Part shown: positions 27,158-35,957 of the stretch, piece after piece
How positions within the stretch are numbered: position 1 is the stretch's first letter
How the letters are laid out: every line of letters begins with the position of its first letter
NCBI GenBank assembly: GCA_963822485.1
Contig: CAWGHW010000007.1
Coordinates: 186,001 to 250,000, forward strand
Reading direction: 5' to 3'
DNA length: 64,000 nucleotides
DNA from: DASUBV01 sp963822485
GTDB taxonomy: Bacteria > Actinomycetota > Actinomycetes > Streptosporangiales > Streptosporangiaceae
Position numbers and translations under genes: made by a program
The notes under the pieces: generated by a model
Seen by the model: the letters and a program-made list of their open reading frames with translations, nothing else
What the model was told of the DNA's origin: nothing
The model's database searches: none

Positions 27158-27619
27158 ATGGGCAGAATCGAGTTCCGGGCACCGCTTCAGCCACGCGGCC
27201 CGGCCGCCGCGGTGGTGCTGGACGACGCGCAGGTGGCCGAGGTCGGCGAGGGGGCCAGGCGCTTCCCGGTGGTCGCGACGGTGAACGGCTATACGTGGCG
27301 GACGAGCGTGGCCCGGATGGGCGGCGAGTTCCTGGTCGGGCTGAGCCGCGAGGTGCGCCAGGGCGCGGGCGTGGCGGCGGGCGACCAGGTCGACGTGATC
27401 CTGGAGCTGGACGGGGCGCCGCGCGAGGTCGAGGTGCCGCCAGCCCTGGCCGCCGGGCTGGCCCGGGATGCGCAGGCGCGGGCGGTGTTCGAGAAGCTGG
27501 CCTTCACCCACCGCAAGGAGTACGCGCGCTGGGTGGCCGAGGCCAAGCGCGAAGAGACGCGGGAGCGCCGCGTCCAGCAGGCGCTAGAGATGATCAAGGC
27601 GGGCCAGACCCGCTCCTGA
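27158..27619 (+). CDS. DUF1905/YdeI (bacteriocin-protection) family protein
   Basis: A 153-residue protein. The first 90 residues form a DUF1905 barrel (IEFRAPLQPRGPAAAVVLDD, FPVVATVNGYTWRTSVARMG) and the end carries the YdeI/OmpD-associated helix pair (FEKLAFTHRKEYARWVAEAK, RERRVQQALEMIKAG). The fusion is common in actinobacteria; the function is not defined. It follows the DUF2255 gene by 28 bases and may be cotranscribed. Confidence 0.82.
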   Translation: MGRIEFRAPLQPRGPAAAVVLDDAQVAEVGEGARRFPVVATVNGYTWRTSVARMGGEFLVGLSREVRQGAGVAAGDQVDVILELDGAPREVEVPPALAAGLARDAQARAVFEKLAFTHRKEYARWVAEAKREETRERRVQQALEMIKAGQTRS

Positions 27620-27693
27620 CCCGGGCGCCGCCCGGCCTGGCTGCGGCCCGCCGCCCCCGTGGCGGGAGCGGCCGGGCCACAGCGGATGACCTG

Positions 27694-28638
27694 CTACTTC
27701 GGCGCGGGGACGTGGGTGAACCCGGCCGGGATCCGCGGGTGGTTGGTGAGCTGGACCAGGGCCGGGGAGCGCGCCACCCAGGACTCGCTGATCACGATGT
27801 CGTCGTGGCGCAGCGGCCCGGGCTGGTCGGCGAAGTCGGCGATGACCACGTGCACGGGCTGGTACGTGTGCGCGTCGACCCAGATCTCCAGGTAGCCGCG
27901 CGCCCGCGGGCCCTTGATCCCGATAGCCCGGTGACCGTCGATGACCCGGTGCCCGATGATCCGGAAGTGACCGCCGGACAGCAGGGCCCTGATCTGGGCC
28001 GGGGTGCCGGCGGCGCCGCCATAGGGCCCGGCGGGCGGTGCGCCCTGGATCGGGCCGGCGGCGTGGATCACCTGGGTCCACCAGGTCCGGGGGGCAAGGT
28101 TGATCTGGGTGGTACGCCAGTGAATGACGCGCGCGACCAGGAACGTGCTGCCCCAGGCGGCCTGTCGGCCAGCGCCGGTGCCCTGCGTCAGGTAGGTGTT
28201 ACCGGTCCGCGGGTCGGTCCACAGCGTGTAGGCCCCGCCGGGCGAGCGCGCCTGGTCCTTGACGATGTAGCGGTCAATCTGGGCCAGCGCCGACTCGGCG
28301 TGCGCGACGACGTAGGCCGCGGTCTGGATCTGGGGCGTACCGCTGGGCTGGCTGGAGGTGCGGGGGCTGGTGGTGCTGCCGGTCCTGGCGGCGGTGCCGG
28401 GTCCGGGCGGGGTGCCCCGGGTGCCCAGGACCAGGCCGCCAGCGGCCAGCGCCAGCACGCCGAGTCCGGCCGCGCCGCGGATGGCCAGGCCGCGGCGGCG
28501 CCGCGCGCGCCCGCGCTGCTCGATGAAGCCGAGGTCCGGCGCGTAGGGCTGGCCGTCAGCAAGCTGACGGTCGGCGAGCTGGCCGTCGGCGAGGTGGCGG
28601 AGATCGTCGCTGAGCTGGGTCTCCTGCGGGGTCTTCAT
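27694..28638 (-). CDS. Membrane-anchored partner of the SigE-family sigma factor
   Basis: A 314-residue protein. The first 50 residues are cytoplasmic and hold LADGQ/LADRQ repeats and a basic patch, followed by one membrane helix (LAIRGAAGLGVLALAAGGLV) and an extracytoplasmic domain of about 220 residues. The ATG overlaps the sigma factor stop as ATGA. The layout is that of the CU044_5270-like proteins found with SigE-family sigma factors, which may act as anti-sigma or sensor proteins. No ZAS zinc motif is seen. The role is inferred from position. Confidence 0.65.
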   Translation of the reverse strand: MKTPQETQLSDDLRHLADGQLADRQLADGQPYAPDLGFIEQRGRARRRRGLAIRGAAGLGVLALAAGGLVLGTRGTPPGPGTAARTGSTTSPRTSSQPSGTPQIQTAAYVVAHAESALAQIDRYIVKDQARSPGGAYTLWTDPRTGNTYLTQGTGAGRQAAWGSTFLVARVIHWRTTQINLAPRTWWTQVIHAAGPIQGAPPAGPYGGAAGTPAQIRALLSGGHFRIIGHRVIDGHRAIGIKGPRARGYLEIWVDAHTYQPVHVVIADFADQPGPLRHDDIVISESWVARSPALVQLTNHPRIPAGFTHVPAPK

Positions 28639-29162
28639 AGCCGTGATTCCGTTCTGCTCAGGAAGGTTCTCAGGGTGGCCAGCGCGCGGGCGCTCTGGCT
28701 CTTGACGGTGCCCTGGCTGCAGCCCAGCACCGCCGCGGTCTCCAGCTCGGACAGGCCCTCGAGGTAGCGCAGCACGATGGTCGCGCGCTGCCGCAGCGGC
28801 AGCGTGAGCAGCGCCTCGAACAACCCGGCCCGCCGGGCGACCTCGTCGGTCGCGTCGGCCACGACGGGCTCCTGCACGAAGCGCGCCACGGGCACCATCG
28901 CGTCGCGGCGGCGCCAGCGGCCGCGCACCTCATTGATCAGGATGCGGCGGACGTAGGCATCGGGACTGTCGGCCCGGCGGACGCGCGGCCAGTGCTGGTA
29001 GGCCTTGACCAGCGTCTCCTGGACCAGGTCGTGGGCCAGGTGCCAGTCGCCGCACAGCAGGTAGGCGCTCTGATGCAGCGGCGAGGCCCGGCTCCGCGCG
29101 AACTCGCGGAACTCCTCGTCCCGTGTATGCCGCCCGCCGGGCGCGGGCTCGGTCTGTCTCAT
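28635..29162 (-). CDS. SigE family RNA polymerase sigma factor
   Basis: A 175-residue ECF-type factor of the actinobacterial SigE family: region 2 (ASPLHQSAYLLCGDWHLAHD, LVQETLVKAYQHWPRV, YVRRILINEVRGRWRRR) and region 4 (LTLPLRQRATIVLRYLEGLS, ETAAVLGCSQGTVKSQSARA). It directs RNA polymerase to a regulon not identifiable here. The downstream membrane protein overlaps it and is the likely regulator. Confidence 0.92.
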   Translation of the reverse strand: MRQTEPAPGGRHTRDEEFREFARSRASPLHQSAYLLCGDWHLAHDLVQETLVKAYQHWPRVRRADSPDAYVRRILINEVRGRWRRRDAMVPVARFVQEPVVADATDEVARRAGLFEALLTLPLRQRATIVLRYLEGLSELETAAVLGCSQGTVKSQSARALATLRTFLSRTESRL

Positions 29163-29225
29163 ACGTAGCTAGATGCCAGATCCCCCGGGAAAGTTGTCAC
29201 AGGTAGCGGTGAGAAGATCGGCTGG

Positions 29226-30095
29226 ATGCAGCCATCTGAGATTCAGCGCGCGCTGGCTGCGGCCAGGTCGATCGCCTCGGCGCTCGGCCTGCCCGTCGAT
29301 GACGTAATCGTTCTTCACGATTCGAACAAGCTCACCGTGCGCCTGCTGCCTGGTGACATCGTTGCCCGCGTCGCGCCAGTAGCGCATCAGGTCGCACAGT
29401 TCGAGATCGGGCTGGCCCGGCGGCTCGCGGAAACCCAGAGCCCGGTGGCTGCTCTGGACCCCCGAGCCGAGCCGCGCGTCTATGAGCGTGATGGCTACGT
29501 CGTCACGCTGTGGACCTACTACGAACCTGTGGCACCTCGGCAGGTCTCGCCAGCCGACTACGCGAATGCGCTCGAGCGACTGCATGCCGGCATGCGCCAG
29601 CTCGATGTCAGGACGCCGCACTTCACCGATCGAGTGGAAGAGGCTCAGCGCCTGGTGGAGAGCAGCCAACTCACTCCGGATCTGGCCGACGCAGATCGGG
29701 AGCTTCTCATCACTGCGCTACGCAGCCGCAGCCGGGCGATCCTCGACCGCCGCGGTGCCGAGCAGCTGCTGCACGGCGAGCCGCACCCGGGCAACATGCT
29801 CAGCACGAAGTCCGGACTGTTGTTCATCGATTTCGAGACGTGCTGCCGCGGACCCGTCGAATTCGACCTCGCCCATGTCCCCGAAGATGTGAGCGAGCGC
29901 TATGCCGGCGCTGATGAAGACCTGCTGACTGAGTGCCGAGGCCTGGTTCTGGCCATGGTCGCCGCATGGCGCTGGGATCGGGACGACCAGTTCCCGGATA
30001 GGCAGCGAGCAGCTCGCGCACTCCTCAGCGCTCTGCGACTGGGCCCGCCGTGGCCGCCGCTCGACGTCGTGATGCGCCGACCGGATGGTCCGTAA
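29226..30095 (+). CDS. Aminoglycoside phosphotransferase-fold kinase (APH family)
   Basis: A 289-residue protein with the APH catalytic loop LLHGEPHPGNML (residues about 181-192) and the metal-binding FIDFETC, plus VRLLPGDIVARVAP in the N-lobe. The usual HxDxxxxN has Glu in place of the first Asp (HGEPHPGN), which may alter or weaken kinase activity. Third-position GC is visibly lower than in its neighbours. Probably a small-molecule kinase; substrate unknown. Confidence 0.78.
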   Translation: MQPSEIQRALAAARSIASALGLPVDDVIVLHDSNKLTVRLLPGDIVARVAPVAHQVAQFEIGLARRLAETQSPVAALDPRAEPRVYERDGYVVTLWTYYEPVAPRQVSPADYANALERLHAGMRQLDVRTPHFTDRVEEAQRLVESSQLTPDLADADRELLITALRSRSRAILDRRGAEQLLHGEPHPGNMLSTKSGLLFIDFETCCRGPVEFDLAHVPEDVSERYAGADEDLLTECRGLVLAMVAAWRWDRDDQFPDRQRAARALLSALRLGPPWPPLDVVMRRPDGP

Positions 30096-30110
30096 CCCAG
30101 GCCACCACGG

Positions 30111-30818
30111 TTACCAGGGCACGGGCCCGGTGGCGTTGAAGTAGCCGCCGGTCGGGCCGTCCGGGCCGAGCCGAGCCAGAGTGACGATGATCTCGGCGCC
30201 CTGCTCGACGGTCTGGATGCCCTCATGGCCGTTCAGGTCGGTGTCGGTGTAGCCGGGATCGGCCGCGTTGATCCGCATGCCGGGGAAGGCCTTGGCGTAC
30301 TGCACGGTGATCATGTTGACCGCGGCCTTGGACGCCGGGTAGGCCACGCCCGGGTAGGCGGCCGAGGGCGAGCCCGCCTCGGTCATGAGGGCCAGCGAGC
30401 CCAGGCCGCTGGTCACGTTGACCACCACCGGGGCGGGGGACTTCTCGAGCAGCGGCAGGAAGGCGTGGGTGACCCGGACCACGCCGAAGGCGTTGGTCTC
30501 GAACATGGTCCGCATGAAGTCGGCGGTCGTGTCGGCCGTACCGACCACGCCGTTGTCCGCCGTCCTGGCCTCGATGCCGGCGTTGTTGACCAGCACGTCC
30601 AGGCCGCCATCGGCGGCGATGGCCGCGGCCGCGGCCGCCACCGACGCGTCGTCGGTCACGTCGATGAGGATCATGCGCGCGCCCAGCCGCCCGGCGGCCT
30701 GGCGCCCGCGCTCGGCGTCGCGGCTTCCTGCGTAAACGGTGTGACCGGCGGCGATGAGCTGGCGGGCGGTCTCGAAGCCCAGGCCCTTGTTCGCGCCGGT
30801 GATCAGTGTCGTCGTCAT
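30111..30818 (-). CDS. SDR family oxidoreductase
   Basis: A 235-residue classical short-chain dehydrogenase: TLITGANKGLGFETARQL (cofactor loop), VLVNNAGIE, VVNVTSGLGSL with the catalytic Ser, and YPASKAAVN with Tyr and Lys. The SRD after the second strand suggests NADP(H). It is divergent from the XRE regulator gene that starts about 100 bases away, a common arrangement in which the regulator controls the reductase. Substrate unknown. Confidence 0.88.
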   Translation of the reverse strand: MTTTLITGANKGLGFETARQLIAAGHTVYAGSRDAERGRQAAGRLGARMILIDVTDDASVAAAAAAIAADGGLDVLVNNAGIEARTADNGVVGTADTTADFMRTMFETNAFGVVRVTHAFLPLLEKSPAPVVVNVTSGLGSLALMTEAGSPSAAYPGVAYPASKAAVNMITVQYAKAFPGMRINAADPGYTDTDLNGHEGIQTVEQGAEIIVTLARLGPDGPTGGYFNATGPVPW

Positions 30819-30919
30819 GTCTCCAGGCTGCCCCGGGCTGGTCCGGTCAGCCAGCCGTCCGGTTTTCCTGGGACTGGCGGTACCAGGCAGCGGCGTGCTC
30901 CAGGGGGCAGACTGGGGGC

Positions 30920-31759
30920 ATGGCGACCGCGGAGTTCGGGCAGGCGGTGCGCCGCTGGCGGGACCGGGCGTCGCCCGAGGCGGCCGGGCTGCCGGCGGGC
31001 GGGCACCGGCGCGCGGCCGGGCTGCGCCGGGAGGAACTGGCCCTGCTGGCCGGGATCTCCGTCGACTACATCACCCGGCTGGAGCAGGGCCGGGCGACCA
31101 GCCCGTCGGCGCAGGTCGTCGAGGCGCTGGCCAGGGCGCTGCGGCTGGCCCCGGATGAGCGCGCGCACCTGTTCCGGCTGGCCGGGCTGATGCCGCCGGG
31201 CCCGGAGACGGTGCCCGGCTACATCACCCCGAGCGTCCAGCGACTGCTGGACCGGCTGACCGGGACGCCGGTCGCGGTCTACGACGCGACCTGGACCCTG
31301 CTGGTGGCCAACCCGCCGTACGCGGCGCTGATGGGCGACCCGTCGGGCTGGCGCGGCCACGAGCGCAACGGCGTCTGGCGCAACCTGGTCGGCCCGGCCA
31401 GCCGGGTCCGGCAGACGCCGGAGGAGCGGCAGGCGCTGCAGCAGGCGCTGGTCGCCGACCTGCGTACCGCGGCCGGCCGCTATCCCGCCGACCAGCGGCT
31501 GCGGGCGCTGATCACGGACTTGCGGGCGAACAGCGCGCGGTTCGCCGAGCTGTGGGATTCCGGCGCCGTTGGCCGCCAGCAGGCGGCGCGCAAGACCGTC
31601 GATCACCCGCAGGTGGGTCCGCTGACGCTGGACTGCGACGTGCTCACCGTGGCGGGCAGCGGCCTGCACATCATGATCTACACCGCCGAGCCTGGCACCC
31701 CGGACGCCGAGCGGCTGGCCCTGGTCACCGTGCTCGGCACCCAGGCACTGGTGGGCTAG
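30920..31759 (+). CDS. XRE family regulator with MmyB-like ligand domain
   Basis: A 279-residue protein. The N-terminal HTH has GLRREELALLAGISVDYITR, LEQGRATSPS and AQVVEALARALRL; the C-terminal MmyB-like domain has TPVAVYDATWTLLVANPPYA and DCDVLTVAGSGLHIMIYTAE. MmyB-like domains bind small hydrophobic ligands. It probably regulates the divergent SDR gene. Its stop overlaps the convergent NiCoT gene by four bases. Confidence 0.88.
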   Translation: MATAEFGQAVRRWRDRASPEAAGLPAGGHRRAAGLRREELALLAGISVDYITRLEQGRATSPSAQVVEALARALRLAPDERAHLFRLAGLMPPGPETVPGYITPSVQRLLDRLTGTPVAVYDATWTLLVANPPYAALMGDPSGWRGHERNGVWRNLVGPASRVRQTPEERQALQQALVADLRTAAGRYPADQRLRALITDLRANSARFAELWDSGAVGRQQAARKTVDHPQVGPLTLDCDVLTVAGSGLHIMIYTAEPGTPDAERLALVTVLGTQALVG

Positions 31760-32868
31760 CGGCTCTCATCCGGGGTGACGGCGGCGGTCCAGCGGGCCTC
31801 GACGTCGCCGAACCGCCAGTAAACCAGGGCCGCCACCCACACGGCCACGAACAGCCCGGCGATGCAGAACCCGGCCACGTTGATGTTGAAGTTCGCCATC
31901 AGCGACCAGAACGGGCCGGTCAGGTGCTCCTCGCTGGTCAGGATGCCGAGGATCTCGACGGTGCCGATGATGAACGCCGCGCCGATGGACAGCCCGGTGA
32001 TGACCAGGTTGTAGTAGACCTTGCGCACCGGCCGGGCGAACGCCCAGCCGTAGGCGAAGTTCATGAAGCAGCCGTCGAGGGTGTCGAACAGCATCATCCC
32101 GCCGGAGAACAGGAACGGCAGCGCCAGCACCGCGTAGTACGGCAGCCCCTGGATGGCCGCGTAGGCGGTCGCGGCCAGCAGCACCACCTCGGTGGTGGTG
32201 TCGAACCCGATGCCGAAGATGAGCCCGACGAAGTACAGCTGCCAGGTGTGGTTGATGGAGCGCATGAACCGGCCGAAGAACCGGTACATCAGCCCGCGCG
32301 CCTGGAGCTGGGCCTCCAGCTCCGCCTCGTCGTAGTGGCCCGCCCGCATCTGCCGGAACACCTTGAAGATCCCGGTGAGCACGATCAGGTTCAGCACCGC
32401 GATCAGGTACAGGAACCCCGCCGACACCAGCGTCCCGATGGTCCCGCCCGCGGTCTCGTAGGCCGAGGTCGGGTTGACGACCGCGCCGAACACCGCCCGC
32501 GCCGCGATCGTGATGCCGATCCCGACCGCCATGACGACCGTGGAGTGACCGAAGGAGAAGAAGAACCCGCTGCCCAGCGGCCGCTTGCCGTCCGCCATGA
32601 GCTTGCGCGTGGTGTTGTCGATGCAGGAGATGTGGTCGGCATCGAACGCGTGCCGGAAGCCGAGGAACCACGCCGTCACCGCCACCCCCAGCCCGACGCC
32701 AAGGCCGGGGTTGCCGGCCACGCCGTGGTAGTTGAAGTGGTGCGGCATGACGCAGAGCACGTAGATGCCCCAGCCCGCGGCGTTGAGCGCGAGGATGAAG
32801 CCGAACATGGCCGCCAGGCGGCCCCATTCGCGGGCTGACAACTCGCGAAGCCGCTGGAATCCTGACAC
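31756..32868 (-). CDS. NiCoT family nickel/cobalt transporter, cobalamin-riboswitch controlled
   Basis: A 370-residue protein with about eight helices. The signature HAFDADHISCIDNTTRK lies in the second helix region, then FSFGHSTVVM and GFDTTTEV, all diagnostic of HoxN/NixA transporters that import Ni2+ or Co2+. I start it at the GTG at 32868 (AAGGAAGGG upstream); the longer frame to 33000 runs into the riboswitch and is not translated in my reading. The cobalamin riboswitch implies cobalt supply for B12. Confidence 0.9.
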   Translation of the reverse strand: MSGFQRLRELSAREWGRLAAMFGFILALNAAGWGIYVLCVMPHHFNYHGVAGNPGLGVGLGVAVTAWFLGFRHAFDADHISCIDNTTRKLMADGKRPLGSGFFFSFGHSTVVMAVGIGITIAARAVFGAVVNPTSAYETAGGTIGTLVSAGFLYLIAVLNLIVLTGIFKVFRQMRAGHYDEAELEAQLQARGLMYRFFGRFMRSINHTWQLYFVGLIFGIGFDTTTEVVLLAATAYAAIQGLPYYAVLALPFLFSGGMMLFDTLDGCFMNFAYGWAFARPVRKVYYNLVITGLSIGAAFIIGTVEILGILTSEEHLTGPFWSLMANFNINVAGFCIAGLFVAVWVAALVYWRFGDVEARWTAAVTPDESR

Positions 32869-32889
32869 GAAGCCGCCCTTCCTTCGAGG

Positions 32890-33045
32890 ACTGGTGCTCG
32901 CGGCGGGCCAGGTCAGGCGACCGGACTCATCCCCTGCCGGGGCATCACCGTTGCGGGACAGTGCCGGGTTCACACCGGACTTCGCTGAGCTGGCTGCCAC
33001 CCCCGGGCGCGAGGCCCGTGGGCAGGCAGGAAGTTACCGGCCGGC
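32890..33045 (-). ncRNA. Cobalamin (B12) riboswitch
   Basis: On the minus strand, upstream of the NiCoT start, the RNA holds the conserved core GTCCGGTGTGAACCCGG then CACTGTCCCGCAACGGTGA, and farther on the B12-box-like GAGTCCGGTCGCCTGACC. These match the cobalamin aptamer (GGTG..AA.CC, GC.G.CCCGC.AC.GT, AGTC.GG..ACC). The 5' limit is approximate. High cobalamin should shut off expression of the transporter, probably by masking its ribosome site, since no clear terminator with a U tract follows. Confidence 0.85.
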
Positions 33046-33117
33046 CTGGACATCGTCAAGTCTGATTGGATGATCAGGTTTCGCGTCGCGCGCGGCGGGT
33101 GTGCCACACTGAGCGGC

Positions 33118-33462
33118 GTGCATCTCCTGCCCGCGGACCGGGCCGATCAGCGGATCATCGACGGCGAGCGCGTCTGCCAGGCCATCGCCGCGATCGACGA
33201 TCCCGCCGGGATCCAGGCCCGCGCCCAGCGGTTCGCCATCCTGGCCGACCCCACCCGGCTGACGATCCTGACCTGCATCCAGGCCGCCGGGCCGATCAGC
33301 GTCTCCGACCTGGCCGCCGCGACCGGCATCAACGACGCGACCGTCTCCCAGACCCTGCGCCACCTGCGCGCCGCCCAGACGGTCAGCACCGAGCGCGACG
33401 GCCGGGTGATCCGCTACCAGCTCGCCGACAGCGCTGTGGGGGAGTTGCTGGCCCACCACTGA
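33118..33462 (+). CDS. ArsR/SmtB family metalloregulator
   Basis: About 114 residues from the GTG at 33118. The winged helix reads RFAILADPTRLTILTCIQAA, ISVSDLAAATGINDATVSQT then LRHLRAAQTV and RDGRVIRYQLAD. The C-terminus ends in LLAHH, and further His/Cys/Asp residues lie near the N-terminus (HLLPAD, ERVCQ), consistent with a metal site of the nickel/cobalt-sensing type. It is divergent from the riboswitch-controlled cobalt/nickel transporter, so it may sense the transported metal. Ligand assignment is inferred. Confidence 0.82.
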   Translation: MHLLPADRADQRIIDGERVCQAIAAIDDPAGIQARAQRFAILADPTRLTILTCIQAAGPISVSDLAAATGINDATVSQTLRHLRAAQTVSTERDGRVIRYQLADSAVGELLAHH

Positions 33463-33524
33463 CGCGGGCGTCCTGGCCTGGGTGCGGTCAGGCGGTGTTG
33501 TCGGGCCGTGTTGCCAGGGTTGCG

Positions 33525-34337
33525 TCAGGCCGCGTCTGCGCGGACCGCGGTCAGCACCACGGTCGTGTACTGGCAGACGAAGCTGCCGCCGACCGCGTCG
33601 ATGGCCGCCCCGGACTCGGCCAGCACCTCCGCCACCGCCTCCGGCGGGGCGGTGGTCAGCACGCCCGTGGTCGGTATCTGGTCCAGCCAGGCGTCGCGGG
33701 TGTAGGTCCACTCCCACTCGAACCGCCACCGCTCCGGGTCGCCGAACCCGCCCGCCGCCCGCAGTCCGTTCTCCACCTTGCCGAAGCCCGCCAGGTACAC
33801 GTCCGCGGCCGACGTTCGCGCAGGCATGCGGAACGGTGAGTCGGGCAGCGCGCGCCTGAGCACTCCCGAGAACGCCTCGGCCAGGTCCGGGGGCGGCTGG
33901 AAGGCGTTCCAGAACAGCGCCAGCCGCCCGCCGGGGCGCAGCGCCCGGGCCGCGGTGGCCGCGCCCGCGACCGGGTCCACCCAGTGCCAGGCCTGCCCGG
34001 CCACCGCCGCGTCGAACCGCCGCCCGGCCGGGTCCCACTCCTCGATCCGCGCCACCTCGACCTCGATCCCCGTCTGCCGGGCCAGGCTGGCCATCCGCTC
34101 GTCCGGATCGACCCCGAGCACCCGGCAGCCGGCCGCCTGGAACTGCCGGGCCACGATGCCCGTGCCGCAGCCGATGTCCAGGACCTCGCGGCCCGGGCTC
34201 CCGTCGATGATCGCCCTGATCAGCGCCTCCGGATAGCGCGGCCGGGCCCGGTCGTAGCGCTCGGCGTCCGTGCCGAAGGACTCCGCTACCTGCCGGTGCT
34301 CATGGGCCTGGCTGGTGGGTGGCAGTGGGGTGGTCAT
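33525..34337 (-). CDS. Class I SAM-dependent methyltransferase
   Basis: About 270 residues from the ATG at 34337. VLDIGCGTGIVARQF is SAM motif I, followed by VLGVDPDERMASLAR, AAVAGQAWHWVDP and AARALRPGGRLALFW, the pattern of Methyltransf_11-type enzymes such as trans-aconitate methyltransferase relatives. The start is chosen so that the operator palindrome stays upstream. It is divergent from a TetR gene across a perfect 18-bp palindrome. Confidence 0.85.
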   Translation of the reverse strand: MTTPLPPTSQAHEHRQVAESFGTDAERYDRARPRYPEALIRAIIDGSPGREVLDIGCGTGIVARQFQAAGCRVLGVDPDERMASLARQTGIEVEVARIEEWDPAGRRFDAAVAGQAWHWVDPVAGAATAARALRPGGRLALFWNAFQPPPDLAEAFSGVLRRALPDSPFRMPARTSAADVYLAGFGKVENGLRAAGGFGDPERWRFEWEWTYTRDAWLDQIPTTGVLTTAPPEAVAEVLAESGAAIDAVGGSFVCQYTTVVLTAVRADAA

Positions 34338-34349
34338 GCCGCCGACCGT

Positions 34350-34367
34350 AGTGGGCACGTGCCCACT
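34350..34367. promoter_or_regulatory. Perfect 18-bp palindrome AGTGGGCACGTGCCCACT, TetR operator
   Basis: The palindrome fills the 75-base gap between the methyltransferase and the TetR gene, 13 bases from the methyltransferase start. It has 9-base perfect arms with no spacer. By position it should bind the adjacent TetR protein and control both genes. Confidence 0.75.
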
Positions 34368-34412
34368 CGTCAACGCGGTACGCTCACGGTGAACTCAGGG
34401 GAGGGAGGCGCG

Positions 34413-35000
34413 GTGCCGACCGGAGTGGCCATCCGCGACGTGCGCGAGCAGTTGTTCGACGCCGCCGAGCGTGTCCTGCTGCGGGCCGGCGCCAACGCGC
34501 TGACCAGCCGCGCCGTCACCACCGAGGCGGGCTGCGCCAAGGGCGTCCTGCACCGGCACTTCACCGACTTCGACGCCTTCCTGGCCGACTTCGTGCTCGA
34601 CCGCATCGGCCGGCTGGACACCCAGGCCGCCGCCCTGCGCGCCTGCGCCGGGACCGGCACCGTGACCGGCAACCTGGCCGCCGCGCTGACCGCCCTGTAC
34701 GGCTCGGTCGCGGTGGCCACGGTCGGCCTGGTCGCCGCCCGTGACGGCCTGCGCGAGCGGCTGCGCGAGGCCTGGCCGGCCGGCGTCCCCGTGCTCACCG
34801 AGGGCATGGTCATGATCACGTCCTACCTGACCGCCGAGCGCGAGCTGGGCCGCATCGCGGCCGACGCCGAGGTGGACATGCTCGGGCCCGCGCTGCTCGG
34901 CGGCGTCCACATGCTGTTCGTCAGCCGGGAGAACGTGCCGCCCGAGCCCGAGGCCATCACCAGGGTCGTGACCACGGTCCTGGCCGGGGCGGTGCGCTAG
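34413..35000 (+). CDS. TetR family transcriptional regulator
   Basis: About 195 residues from the GTG at 34413, preceded by GGGAGGGAGG. The HTH is REQLFDAAERVLLRAGANAL then AVTTEAGCAKGVLHRHFTDF; the C-terminal domain is mostly helical. It faces the methyltransferase gene across a perfect 18-bp palindrome and probably represses both. Three bases separate it from the GNAT gene downstream. Confidence 0.88.
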   Translation: MPTGVAIRDVREQLFDAAERVLLRAGANALTSRAVTTEAGCAKGVLHRHFTDFDAFLADFVLDRIGRLDTQAAALRACAGTGTVTGNLAAALTALYGSVAVATVGLVAARDGLRERLREAWPAGVPVLTEGMVMITSYLTAERELGRIAADAEVDMLGPALLGGVHMLFVSRENVPPEPEAITRVVTTVLAGAVR

Positions 35001-35003
35001 CTC

Positions 35004-35931
35004 ATGCTGATCCGGCCCGCGACACCGGCGGAGATGGCCGATCCGCCCGAGTTCACGGTGGGCGACCCGGTCGGCGCCCTGGATGACGACCGGCTCCGGG
35101 ACGAGGCCGCCAGCGGCCGCATGCGCCCGGAGTGGACCTGGTTCGCGGCCGACGGGTCCCGGATCGTCGGGCGGGCGGTGTGGTGGGGGCGCGCGGACAG
35201 CGAGCGCCCGCTCGCCCTCGACTGCCTGCACGTCGTACCCGAGGTGCCAGACCGCGCCGCCCTCGCCGCGCAGATCCTGTCCCGCGGGCAGGCCGAGTTC
35301 GGCGCGACCCCGCAGTACGACCTGGTGCTGCGAACCGGCTGGCGCGACGATCCGGACATCGTCGCCGCCGTGGCGTGGCGCGCCGACGCGGCCAGGGCGG
35401 CCGGGCTGACCGACGTCAACGAGCGGCTCCAGTACGAGTGGACACCCGTCGCCGGTGTGCCCGCTCCCTCGGACCGCCTGGTCTTCCATCCCGCCGGGGA
35501 CGAGGAGTTCCTCGCCGTGTTCCGGCAGGTCGCCGTCGGCAGCCTCGACGTCACCACGCAGCGGGAGGTGGCCGCGACGGGTGCCGATAGGCAGGCCCGC
35601 GACGATCTCGAGTTCTACCGCTCCTGCCCCGGCGACCGGTCGTGGTGGCGGCTGGCCGAGACGGCCGACGGCGGGCTGGCCGGCTTCGCCATCCCGTCGG
35701 CCACGCCGTACCACCGCAACGTCGGGTACCTCGGCGTCGTGCCCGAACTGCGCGGCCGGGGGTACGTCGATGACCTGCTGGGCCAGATCACCCGCCAGCA
35801 CGCCGCCGACGGCGCCGACCGCATCACCGCGACCACCGATGTCGACCAACGCTCCGATGGCCGCGGCGTTCAACCGCGCGGGCTACCAGGTGACGGAAAT
35901 CAGGATGGTCTTCGAGGCCCCGGCGGGCTGA
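35004..35931 (+). pseudogene. GNAT family acetyltransferase, frameshifted near its C-terminus
   Basis: About 308 residues when repaired. The GNAT core is at residues about 220-265 (GLAGFAIPSATPYHRNVGYL, GVVPELRGRGYVDDLLGQIT). Near 35842 the frame changes: ITATTDV must continue as TNAPMAAAFNRAGYQVTEIR and end at 35931, while the unshifted frame gives a nonsense tail. The lost piece is the last beta strand pair, so the unrepaired protein would be damaged. It probably shares the TetR transcript. Substrate unknown. Confidence 0.78.
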
Positions 35932-35940
35932 GTTAGAGGG

Positions 35941-35957
35941 ATGAACATCCCATGAAC
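35941..35957 (-). promoter_or_regulatory. PHO-box-like direct repeat (PhoP site candidate)
   Basis: On the minus strand GTTCATGGGAT is followed directly by GTTCAT(CCCTC): two units 11 bases apart, as in streptomycete PHO boxes (consensus GTTCACC repeated every 11 bases). It lies about 250 bases before the secreted phosphoesterase-like gene. The orientation is opposite to that gene, so this site is weaker than the two at 56.1 and 58.4 kb. Confidence 0.4.

Noticed and set aside
31756..33000. NiCoT start at 33000
   Set aside because: The extra 44 residues would be translated from the cobalamin riboswitch; the GTG at 32868 has a proper ribosome site.
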